DNA of 64,000 bases from Triglochin maritima. Lineage: Eukaryota; Streptophyta; Magnoliopsida; Alismatales; Juncaginaceae. The translations under genes were made by a program, and so were the position numbers. Shown in pieces: positions 34,657-45,423 of this stretch. The stretch's first letter is position 1. The number at the start of each line of letters is the position of its first letter. Below the pieces are notes generated by a model that saw nothing but the letters and a program-made list of their open reading frames with translations, searched no databases and had not been told where the DNA came from. The stretch covers positions 57,930,925 to 57,994,924 of the forward strand of contig OY821772.1 of NCBI GenBank assembly GCA_963682175.1. The letters are read 5' to 3'.

Positions 34657-35553
34657 AATCTTGTAGGATTCTGATCCTAATCCTATCCTAATTGTGCTTT
34701 GTGGTTGATTAGGTGGTGATTAGAGGGGTTTTGGAATGGATGGCTTGGATTGAAGATGGATGGATGGAGGGTTGAGATGGAGAGGGGATGAGATGAGTGG
34801 TGGAGATGGATTGGTTTGGATTGGATGGTTGAGATTGGAGGAGAAGGAGATATTTATATGGTGAGCTCTCTCTCTCTCTCTTAACTCACGACTCTCTCTC
34901 CCTTTGCTCACTCTCTCTCTACCTCAGAGGTGGTGATCCGGCGTGGTGGTGGTGTTCTCCGGCGAGGCGCAGATCGGCTCCGGGGAGTTGGTGGGTTGAG
35001 GTGAGTGTTACTCTCTCGGCTCGTTTCCGGCTCGTTTTGGTTTCTCTCTCTTGACCTCACTCGGGTTTTGGTGGTTGTGGTTGGATTGTGGAGGTTGCCG
35101 GAGGTAGTGTGGTGTTGTGGATCGTCGAGGAGACGATTGATCGTCGTTTGGACGCGAGGTTCGTCGACGGATCGTGATTTGGGGAGGCGCGCTCGTGGAG
35201 GCGTCGTCGTGGTTCTTCTAAGGTCTCTTCAGACCTTTAGGTATGTCAAGCTCGCTCACTTAATTACCGTGAGTATTTGGAAGTCGACGGTAGGCCGTTT
35301 GGCTCGTCGCGAGTAAATGTGCAGCAGATTTCACTACCTGATCGGTCGACCGGTTGGTGCAAACGGTCGACCGTTCGTGAAGAGAATTCGGGCTCTGCCT
35401 CAAACGGGCATCGTTCGACCGATTGTGCATTGGAGGCAAGCCTGGTGAGTTTTGGTCGACCAGGTCCCCTTTGCCGGTCGACCGTGTGCACTGTCTTAAG
35501 TCGGTTGGGGGCGTAGACTATATAAACGGTCGACCGCTCTTTGATCTCGTCCG

Positions 35554-37454
35554 TGTTGGATTTCGTGCCCTATTATATGTATATATTTTTCAAAATTTTA
35601 TAAACATATAGGATCGAAACATTCATATTTTCTTCGATTTTCATATAGATATGCATTTGTTTGTCCTAATTATTTAACATGCATTAGAACAAACAAACAA
35701 TTGCAAAGATAATCATACCTTGAGGTTCTCTAAAACCTCTTGAAGATCCGGAGTCGCATTTCCGTTCGAATCGCCCGGTGGACTGCCTCCGAGTGTTCAC
35801 CAAACTTTAAACAAGGTTGGAGAGAAAGGAGCTAGCCAATCAATCTCCAAACGGGTTTAGAATCTAGCTAATAACCCCATTTTTCTTTCCTGAGATTTTA
35901 CTCTCCAAAAACTCAAACTAACTATGGAATTTCGGATGGATTAATTGGGGTGGTTAGAGAGAGAGAGAATTTTGCATATACTTATTTTTAATGAAGGAAA
36001 TTAGGCCTATTTATAGGCTCCTTTAATTTCCACATCATGGGCCATGTATTGACCCATTCTTCCATGTTTTTCTTTCTTAAGACCAATTCCCAATATTAAA
36101 TTTATTAATCCACATCCAAATATAATCATAATTGACCAAGTCAAAACCATGATCAATAATTCCTTAATTAATTTGCATTTATCGAATTTTGGATTAATTC
36201 CCAACAAAATTCATTTTTTTTGTTTTAGGAAATTTAATTAATTTGCCTTTATCGAATTTTGGTTTAATTCCCAACAAAATTCGTATTTGGGGTTTTAGCA
36301 AATTTAATTAATTAATTTGCCTTATCAAATTTTGGATTAATTCCCAACAAAATTCGATCTTTGGGGTTATAGCTAATTTATATATCCTATGCAATATATC
36401 ATTATATGTAATATCAAACAATCACACCCCATGATATATTTACATCTCATATATAAATTCATGATTCTAAATATGTCATTTTCATGACATAATGATTTTA
36501 TCCATTCACCACATGTATACGAAAGTCGATACATCATATGAACATAAAATCACATTCTTGTTTCCCAGTTTTATGGTGTGACCTATGGGAGGATCTAAGC
36601 TAAATTGGCAGTGATATTAATAGCTTAACATCACAAACTATAAGCGGTATCTAGCTACACATTATAGTTCCCAATTAGCTAGATGTCTTAATTCAGCTAG
36701 AACCAAAACCCGATCCAATTAGTGATGGAGTGCACCACTTGTGTCCGTCCATTGCCTCATGATATTAAGAATACACACAAAGTAGTATTGTGTCATCTTT
36801 GTATTAGTATTCATTTCTTGATCTCTTTAAGTTAGTTATAAATATGTGACTTAACTCAAATCACATTGTGCACATTATAACTTTGCTTTATCAAGGGGCC
36901 CATTAATATCATTACTCAATTAATAGGGGCAATGATAATCTTTTGACTAAGTATCTTCTCCAACAAAAGTCATACTTAACCAACCAATGTCTTTACACTA
37001 CACTTATCGATAGCTCAAGACACTAGCCTAATCAAGTATTTCTTAAGTGATAGGATATAAGTCTCATATCAAAGGACCAAGGACACAGTAAAATATTAAT
37101 GACACAGAAACACATTTCTATAATATTTTACTTATTAGGTCTATTCAGTATACAAAAGTAATATTTTCCTCTTTTGCATACCCGTGTTGTAACTCACTTG
37201 TAGAGCTACAATGATCTATGACAAACACGACAATCTTAACTCCGTAATTAATGTTCCATGTTAATTACCATGATTCCGAATATCTTTTGTTTTATGTAAA
37301 CCAATATCTTTTAGAGCTCTACGGTTAAGGACCAAGAGCCTCTTCCTTAACACTTCTAAAAGACGAATAACATAAACAATGAATAAAATGATTTCTCATT
37401 CAATTCATAATAATTGACATTTAAAAGTAAAACTTTTAGAACACATTCCCTTCA
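35554..37454 (-). mobile_element. Nested solo LTR, 1901 bp
   Basis: Bounded by TGTTGGATTT and ATTCCCTTCA with 5-bp direct repeats GTCCG (35549-35553, 37455-37459). It splits the outer LTR between GGTCGACC-bearing segments that resemble each other. The minus strand carries CCTATAAATAGG (about 36018-36007) as a TATA box, so transcription would run on minus, starting TGAAGGGAATG and ending CCAACA. No coding frame inside. It is younger than the LTR it interrupts. Confidence 0.88.
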
Positions 37455-37994
37455 GTCCGACCATGACTTAAGTGGACTGAGTGGTCGGTTCGACCGAATG
37501 TGGTTTCGGTCGACCGGACTTGTGCGTTGAGCGTGGGAAACGCTCTGGAGGGATTCGGTCGACCGAGATGTACTCGGCGTTCGACCGAATTCATGGTGCG
37601 CGTGAGGGATTATTCCCTGGACAGATTCGGTCGACCGAGATGTGCTCGGCGTTCGACCGAATTCGTTGTGGGATTTGTTCCCTGGTGACTTTCGGTCGAC
37701 CGGGACCCCTTTGTCGGTCGACCGATTGGTCGTTTTGTTCGTTGAACCGGGAGTTGACCATCTAAACGGTCGACCGTCCCTTGATTTGGGTTCGACCGAA
37801 CGAGTGTGGTGTTGGGAATCGGTCGACCGATGGAGTGCCGGTCGAAGTGGATTGCCCTGTATTTGCTTGATTCGGTCGACCGTTTGTGTCCTGTTTTGCA
37901 CTATGGAGGTGCTTTTGTCGTGGTCGTCCGTGTGGGGCGAGTCGTGGTGCCGATGTTCTTCCGGCAAGTGTGCGAGGTGCACGAGGGTTGCGGT

Positions 37995-38383
37995 GGTTGG
38001 TTGAAAATAGATCTGGAGCCCCGTAACCGTGTGAGAGCTGTGGTTGGTTGAAAATAGACCTGGAGCCCAGCTAGTCTGTACGGAGTTGGTTGAAAATAGA
38101 CCTGGATCTCCATAGTGCGTTCGGGTTGGTTGAAAATAGACCTGGAGCCTGAGCAAGGACCGCGTGTAGGGGTTGGTTGAAAATAGACCTGGAGCCCTTA
38201 GACGTTTGGGTTGGTTGAAAATAGACCTGGAGCCCTTGGTCGTGTCGTGGTAGCTGCGGTTGGTTGAGATTAGACCTGGAGCCCAGCTTGGCGACGAGTG
38301 TGTCGCGGCGGTTGGTTGAGATTAGACTTGGAGCCCCGTGACTGTGGTGGGTGCGGCGGTTGGTTGAGATTAGACCTGGAGCC
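37995..38383 (+). repeat. Nine 26-mers with dissimilar spacers inside an LTR
   Basis: Copies start at 37995, 38042, 38084, 38124, 38171, 38209, 38258, 38310 and 38358. The consensus begins GGTTGGTTGAAAATAGACC and ends TGGAGCC; the last three have GAGATTAGAC in the middle. Spacers are 12 to 26 bp and unlike each other. Open frames across it (minus VYFQPT, FNQPP) are by-products. Confidence 0.9.
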
Positions 38384-38824
38384 CCGTACCAGTAGTGTGT
38401 CCTGTGGTTGAGTTTGAGAGAGAGCCCTGATGTTGGGCGTGTTGAGATGCTTTTCTTGGGTTGTAGAATTGCATGCTAGGATGCTTTTATTTCGTACATC
38501 TAGAGTTTGGCATACGGGGTTTCCTTCTGGAAACTCAGGCATTGTTGCATGTTTACTTTCATGCCGTGATCAGCGTTAGGGGGTGGTGACCGAGGAGAGA
38601 GGCGCTGCTACCGGATCCAGCTTTCTCTCAGTTGAGGTCGTGTGATTACTGCTTCCTTTGTATATGCTTTTGATGTAATCACAACTTTTGTATACTCTGA
38701 TGTTCGGATATATATTATATATATGTTGGTGCACCTGTGTCCCTTTTTATTGCGTAATATCCTTTGTTAATCGAGTGTTTATAAATTTTAAAATTTTCCG
38801 CTGCTTTGAGGATGTTACAAATCT

Positions 38825-39272
38825 AGTATAGCTTACAATAATTAAACCAGATACGAAGATGGTGATAAGGGTGGGTTCTTTTTCTTTGCAAGTAGTGGGG
38901 TGGTTTTTACATAATAAGATGATTTCGACGATAGAATAGGATCCAAAGTTACATGTCTACAATATGATTATATTTCTACAACCAAAACAAAATAGTATAC
39001 AAAGTCAAGATCAGAGTTTAATTTTCTCTTGCACTGTTTAATTCCCGCACGATGCACCAATGGAAATATCCACTGAGTCCATTTGAATTTGATCTATTTT
39101 GTTGAGTTTCTTCTGGCAGCTACTAATGCAAACAAAAAAGAAAATGAGAGGGGCGTTATAGTCACAAGGTAACAACGGGTAAATGTCAAATACGTACATG
39201 TGAATATAAATTGGGCCATGGAGCGGGTCATCCGACATGTGACTTATTGTATTTATTAACAAGGAAAGCTTG
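38825..39272. other. Short intergenic DNA between solo LTRs
   Basis: Nothing recognised. Confidence 0.5.
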
Positions 39273-41130
39273 TGTAACGAAGTATCACATGGAATAAGAC
39301 CAGAAGAAAGGAAAAATTACTCAAATAATATTCATCAAAGTGTACGATTACAAATGAGATTCGAAGTCTGATCACATCAAGATAAGGACATGACATAATA
39401 AATATAAAGACAATCACCTAAGATACGAGACACGAGGATCCGATCTCGGGTACATTCATCCCCGGTCTCCACCCACTAAGTACCCTGAAATGCAACATAA
39501 TAAAATACCTGAGTTTTCATTATATACCAAGTCCACTTATTAAATATATGAATGTATAGTACAATGAGCCTATCATACTACGGTTACATGACATGAAAGT
39601 ACCAACAAGGAAAAATCTTCCCCATTCTGGGTAATAATGGACCACTGTCCCACCAACAACATCGGATCCCCTGATGATACTTATCGCAAGCACACACGGT
39701 CTTACTGAGAGTATGCGACACCCCCCACTCGTGATTATACTAATAATGAGGGTTCAGTGAGGGTCGCACGTACTTCCAAGTCATAGATACAGATATGATC
39801 TCATAGTCCTCAGGACACAACAGTCGTTGGAGCCATCACTCCCTGGACGGTCATACCCGTCGAGCCGTGCCACAGCCCGGACGGTCATCCCAGCCACCAC
39901 AAGGATCACACGGTCATCTCCACCGCCACAAAGGTTGGATGGCCATCTCGCTTCGTGGAGCTTCGTAACACAATGGATTGGGATCTGCGATCTCTCAGGT
40001 CTACTACATAAAGTGATTTCATGAAATGCAACATGTCATACTTAAGCCTATCCAAACCCATGGCACGTGTACTAAGCCCCCACATTCTTTCGCTCGGCGG
40101 TTCCTGAGCAGACACGATCATTGTACCCACCAACACCTCCTGGTTAACGCTCCAAGCGAGGACACAGGTTTCCAAGGAAATAGTTCGACACATAACGAAA
40201 AAAGTAAGAACTCAAATCTGGGCACCAACGGTCGACCGGTATCGGCGAAATGGTCGACCGTTTCCTTATGAATAAGAAAACATTCGAACAAAAATACAAG
40301 TCGGTCGAACACTAAACCTAGAACTTAAGTTAACGGTCAAACCAAGTCTTAAGGCGGTCGACCGTTTGGAAGGTCTTGGTCGGGGTAAATAAACAAATAA
40401 GTTAACGGTCATACACAAGGGGAACCCATCTGATCAAAAATATCAACGACTTCTCAAACCCATATCTAACTACATCCAGTCGACCGCAGACATAGCGTCA
40501 GTCAACCGTTTCTAGGGCAATGCCTGGCGTAGGCAACTGTTGGGTGATGCCTTGCCTTGTTGGCCGGTGCCCGATGCTCCAGCCTCCCCTCGTCGCCGGA
40601 GAGGCCTCCGGCCGCTTAACGACGAGCCAAACTCCCTCACACGCCTTGTGTGAGCAAAAAAAAAAGAACTTGGCATACCTCTTCGAGCTCGTTGGAGCCA
40701 CCTCCCTTGCTCCCTAGCACCTCACCCCAAAAGGCACACAACCACTTTCTTTTTCCGTGCACCACGCCGGCTTCACCTCTTCAAGCAATGACCCCGCCGG
40801 CCACACTCCTCGCCGTCCTCCTTGCTTGATATCCACCGCTGCTGGCCGGAGCTCCGACAACCACCACTCGCCGGCAACCTTATAGAGGGAAGAGGAGGTG
40901 GCAGATGGGAGAGGAGGTGGTGGACTTGGGAGAGAAAAGAGAGAGATGAGTATGTGTGTTTCTTTTATAACACAACTCACACCAACCACGCATCCAAGAT
41001 CATACCTCCACCATTCCTTCCATATCTCCACCCACACCCACACCCACACAAGCCTCTCCATGCAACCCAAGTCAAAGCACCATCAAAGCCAACCAAACCC
41101 GTCGCCTAAGATAAAGATTAGGACTTAACA
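39273..41130 (-). mobile_element. Second Gypsy Tekay/Del-like solo LTR
   Basis: Bounded by TGTAACGAAG and GGACTTAACA, so the minus strand starts TGTTAAGTCC and ends CTTCGTTACA. The layout mirrors the 34662 LTR in reverse: minus-strand TATA GTTATAAAAG (about 40978-40969), a CT tract, a GC-rich leader-like part, three GGTCGACC sites (40230-40360), then short repeats around GGACGGTCAT and CACGGTCAT (39845-39940). Flanking pentamers are GCTTG and GTGTG, not a clean TSD, so the exact ends or their history are less certain. Confidence 0.65.
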
Positions 41131-41711
41131 GTGTGTGGGACACCAAATATCAAGTGCTAGTTCTATATCAGAATTTCGTTATTTCAGGGTTGAGATTTCA
41201 AATTCACTCTAAAAATATTTTTCTGTGCTTTCTGAACTGATAATCATTTGCCTTCTTTTCTATTCCGTGTTCATGTTCTGTGGTCAAAATTTGAGTTTGT
41301 ACCAAGAAACCATATTGTTAATTAAATATTTTTAATTATAATTTAAGACATTCTTGTTAAAAACGCTTAACCACCATCTGCAGGAACGACTGTTTTGGAA
41401 TTTGACCGTTATTTATGCATGTGAAGTTGTGAAGCACATGAGGTGGTTGGAAGGAATCAGTCAATTGTTGGATCATTAGGAAATGATCAAGAGTGGTCCT
41501 CAGTTTCTTGTTGTTGTCTTCGATAAGTTCAGTAATGCATCTAATTTGTTGCAACCTACCTGGAGTAATTAATATGTTTCCGGATCTCAAAACTTTCTTT
41601 TGAGTGTATCTAAAACAAGGAGAAGTGCGACTATCAAACCCATGCATGTGATAGTTCTAAACCTTAATCATACTGGGTCAATTAGTTCAATGACTTTCAC
41701 AAAACGCAGCC

Positions 41712-41856
41712 ATTTTTTTCTTCCGAAATTGGTATAGTACATTGAAATTAAACTTATACCGGTGTCTTAATAAGGATTCGAACCGGTGACCTCAAAGAGT
41801 ATTCACTTAAAAACCTCCAATTAAGCTACACCACTAGTATAAAGCCCAACCATTGT
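41712..41856 (-). mobile_element. tRNA-derived SINE
   Basis: On the minus strand an A-box-like TAGCTTAATTGG (41828-41817) is followed 33 bp later by a perfect B box GGTTCGAATCC (41784-41774), the RNA polymerase III internal promoter of tRNAs. The spacing and the following non-tRNA 3' body ending in an A run (41719-41713) fit a SINE rather than a functional tRNA gene. The 5' border is approximate and no TSD was found. Confidence 0.7.
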
Positions 41857-42378
41857 TGTAAGAAAAAGATTTTGGATTTGGTAGTGACGTAGGAACTTAA
41901 ATCGGTTGCCCATCTTTGAGTAATTTCCTTCGTTTTCCAGTCTTAAAAGGCTAATACCGACTTAGGAGATGAGATTTTCTTATATTTTTCCCTGTGTTTC
42001 TTTTCTTAAGAGCTTACGTTTACTTATATTTGTTTCATTAAACTATGATAGCACCGCGTAAGCCGCGACTGTGATATGATTTAGTCCATATTATCATGAA
42101 ATCTCAACTCTTGTTTCCTCTTAAACTTTCTTTTGCTGAAAGACGTTTCCTTTAACTTATTCACCAACAAGATAACACACTTGTGAAGTTATGATTCTTT
42201 TCCAGCGATTCGCCATACATACATACATACATATATATACACACACACATATATATATATATATATACACACACATACGTGGAAAGATACTCCTAAAAAA
42301 ACTAACGAAGGCATGAATATATGATCATAATGCTCGGATGATTTTCTACTGAAATTCATGTCTAGTGGGTGGTAAACT

Positions 42379-43148
42379 TGTTGAAAATTAGTTTATATTT
42401 GTTCAGTACAGGAAACGAGAAGATCGGTCGACTGGTGAAGGATATAGTTGACCGAAAACCTCCAGGCACTTGTCAGCAGTGCGGAGTGGTCGACCGGTGC
42501 TGACAATTGGTCGACTGGAAACTAACAGAACATACCAGGTCTATTCGAGAAGTGCGAAGCGGTCGACCGGTGATGGGCACGCGGTCGACCGGAAACTTCC
42601 AGAATCTGTCAGACGTTATTCAGAAGCGCGGAACGGTTGATCAGTTGTTAGACAATGGTCGACCGAATTGTGACGGTTATGCAGAATAATACCAGACGGT
42701 TTTGTCCATGATTTGTATGTTCTCCTGTACGAATTTAACCTACTATTTAAGGGGATTTCACCATAATTTTGTATACAACACATTATTATTATTTCCTTGA
42801 GAGAGATTAAGTCTAAAGAAAGATTTAGAGTGTTTTGGAGGACAAATTGCATCCACCAACTTATAATCTCGGTTTGTTTTCTTGTTGGAGAAGCGGATTG
42901 AAGGAAAAGAAACCCGCAGAAGACCTCCCAATGACGTAGGCACTTTGTCGAACATTGTAAAACATGTGTGCCGTGGTTTGCTTCAGGTGTGTTGTGTGTG
43001 TATGCTTGTTTGTTTAATCTAGTATATGTGTTTCTTGTTGCATTGAGATTAAGAGAGAGGTAGAAGTTTATTCTGCATTCAATATTCGTTTTCGTGATAC
43101 GTTTAATCTGTCGTTCTTCACAGTATTATTGTTAGAACCTTCCCAACA
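42379..43148 (+). mobile_element. Solo LTR, 770 bp
   Basis: TGTTGAAAATTAG to CCTTCCCAACA with perfect 5-bp repeats AAACT (42374-42378, 43149-43153). A TATA-like CTATTTAAGGGG lies at about 42742. Four GGTCGACC sites lie in its first part, alternating with TCAGCAGTGCGG/AGAAGTGCGAAG-type short motifs at about 70-bp intervals. It has no coding frame. The length and layout suggest copia; the lineage is not fixed. Confidence 0.88.
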
Positions 43149-43153
43149 AAACT

Positions 43154-44819
43154 GACAATCGAAATCATACTTCAAAAGAGAGAGTAAAGTATACTCCGTA
43201 AGATCAAGGAGTCAAGCTCTATTGTCCATAAAACCATAGCTGAATTGGAAAAATACGATGAAACAAGATTGGCAGCGAAAACATATCTAATCTGGTAATA
43301 TAATATGGATAAATATGATTTGAATAGTCCTAACTAAAACGATGGCTGCGAGGCTTGGGCTTGGTTTGCAACCCATCTAAGTACATAATGGGCTCCCTTA
43401 AGGCCCCACGTGGAAGATTTTTAGTTCGTCGTCAGAAAAATTTTCATTGCCAAAATCTAATCTTTTAAACAGAAGATGAGACCCTACGTCCCGTTGGAAT
43501 GGGATGTTTGCTAATTTCAATAAGTGGAACAGAGACAGATTATACGCTCGTTATCTGCAACATTATCTTCTTTTTTTCTCCAGTTGGGACATTATTGTGT
43601 TATCCTGGCAGATAGTGATATAGATGTTCAAGTCCAGACAATTGCTTAGTTGTCCAATTCTTTATTGAGATGCAGATAGTGCGTTGTATTATTTGGCCGA
43701 TATTATGTGGTAAGATCATAGGAAGTCAAAGAAAACTAGTAATCGTACAAATGATTCGATTCATTTATAAATGGTAATCGTACAAATGATTCGATTCATT
43801 TCCCTTTTTATATATTGTAAGTGAATCGTGTTATAAATCTATGTGATATGACATCGCTAACGATAGCGAAAGGAAAATAAAATAAGACTAGCTGCACTAA
43901 ATTAACATACTTATTATGTAATGAGTTTTTGGTTCAACATTCAATATAATTACATTTAAAAGCATTTCACTTTTTTTAAAATATATTATTAGATTCTAAG
44001 ATCTACATTTGAAGTTCTGTCCACATATTAACTGAATTTCTTCCAGTCATGTTTTCTTCTTCTTTCTAGCTATTATTTTCGTTGCACTAATGGTCACGTC
44101 AAATTAAAAGTAATATTATAGAACTACAATCAATATATACTGGGAGATTAGAATTGGTCCCATTAAGATTGCATGTAAGTTACATGATGTAACATCTGCT
44201 TTGGATATTGATGTTTCATTTTAATTAAAACATATATATCATACGTTTCTAAAAAATAATTTCCTATTTGGCTCAACATAGCCAAGATATTCGAAGGTGC
44301 AGATCACAGACAACTTCTTTATCGACCACATCTGGTGCATGATCACAAAAAATAATAATTATGTATTGTTTTTGTGTGAAAGTCGTCACGAAAAAAACAA
44401 CATGATTGGTCGACCGGTATGCATCGAACAAAGTCATATGGAAATTCACTGGATTACTAGAATCGGTTGATCGAATCCAATTTGGTTCATCATTGCCCAT
44501 CCGCCAGAGTCTTCCCAGCAACTTACCAAAGATTTAGGTTTGAACGTCCGATGCCTATTCAGTCGCTTGGATCTGATCATCTGTCTGGCCAACGGTCGAC
44601 TGAACCCGGCCAACTGGACGGTAGTTGCTGGAGTTTACTGGAATGTGAAAAATCTAGATGCAATCAATTTTCATTAAAAGTACTTTGGGCGTTCTTAAGC
44701 TAATTTGAATTGACCTAATCATCTCCAATAAAAACATAAGTTGCTTAGAAACGTAATGTTGTTAAAATCTTTAGAGACAAAGAGCCACCAAATATAGTGA
44801 GGTAAGTTTAGCAGTCATA
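43154..44819. other. Intergenic DNA with an unassigned GGTCGACC-bearing patch
   Basis: No gene found. The patch 44405-44610 carries GGTCGACCGG and several near matches (GGTTGATCG, GGTCGACTG) and is probably a fragment of a further LTR, but no ends or TSD could be identified. Confidence 0.45.
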
Positions 44820-45093
44820 TGTTAGGATTTTGGATTAGGGAAAAATCTGTTGGATTATTGAGTTTGGGCTAGGCCCATGAATAACTCAATTGAAGAAATC
44901 CAATGTTGAGATGAAGATGAGAACTATTGCTCTATGTGTCATGTGCTCACCTCACTTTTAGTCCCACATTGGTGAAGCTAACAAGTTGAAGGATGTTGAT
45001 AAACATCATATTCACTTGATCCTTTATAGGTGGAAAGAGAGGAGGAGAGAATTCTCCACACACGCGCGCGCCCGTCCCGTGGCGTGGCCTGAC
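44820..45093 (+). mobile_element. Probable LTR fragment interrupted by the minus-strand copia
   Basis: Starts TGTTAGGATTTTGG and contains GTCCCACATTGG followed later by CCTTTATAGGTGGAAAG, a layout common in plant copia LTRs (U3, then TATA). It ends where the copia LTR begins at 45094. Its continuation would start at 50042, but I could not find its other end. Confidence 0.4.
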
Positions 45094-45414
45094 TGTTGGT
45101 TTTCTCTAAAGCCAGTAATAAACTTGAAACACAAACAAAAACAGAGGATTTTGCGATGCTCAACACTTGCATCATTTTCTGGTTTTTCGTATTATATAAT
45201 CAAATACAAAATCATAACTGCACCACTAACATTACAGCCCACGTTTTCTAAAACTAACCACATAAACTTTACTTAAATAACTGCTACCCTAATTTTTAGC
45301 CACACACGCTAAAACTGACAGTCCAATTACGTATTCAAACAAAAACCAAGTTTGCTAAAATTAAACAAATCAAACTATTGGACCGGACCCTCTAACAACA
45401 AGATTAACTCATCA
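45094..45414 (-). repeat. 3' LTR of the minus-strand copia element
   Basis: 321 bp. By eye it is identical to 49721-50041 except G for A at GGACC(G/A)GACC (about 45385). Confidence 0.95.
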
Positions 45415-45423
45415 ATCTCCTCC

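Larger units (their letters stand above)
34662..38819 (+). mobile_element. Solo LTR (Gypsy Tekay/Del-like), interrupted by a nested solo LTR
   Basis: TGTAGGATTCTG (34662) to GAGGATGTTACA (38819), flanked by AATCT on both sides (34657-34661, 38820-38824). Without the nested insertion it is about 2.25 kb. TTTATATGG at about 34852, followed by a long CT tract, is the likely TATA and start region. A GC-rich leader-like part follows, then GGTCGACC-rich sequence, a 26-mer/spacer array, and a tail with TTTTCCGCTGC before TGTTACA, which recalls Tekay/Del LTRs. No internal region or second LTR is present, so recombination between LTRs probably removed them. The TSD makes the boundaries firm; the lineage is inference. 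Confidence 0.85.

Noticed and set aside
35005..35316. GC-rich open frames on plus near 35.0-35.5 kb
   Set aside because: They lie inside the solo LTR downstream of its TATA; GC-rich leader-like LTR sequence gives chance frames.
37995..38383. CRISPR-like array
   Set aside because: Repeat-spacer appearance only. It lies within a eukaryotic LTR bounded by a TSD, spacers are shorter and variable, and no cas genes exist.
40714..41128. Open frames on both strands at 40.7-41.1 kb
   Set aside because: Equivalent GC-rich leader-like part of the second solo LTR; frames are not shared with the related LTR.
41774..41828. Functional tRNA gene
   Set aside because: A and B boxes are present, but I could not form an acceptor stem, and the sequence continues into an unrelated 3' body with an A tail, as in a SINE.
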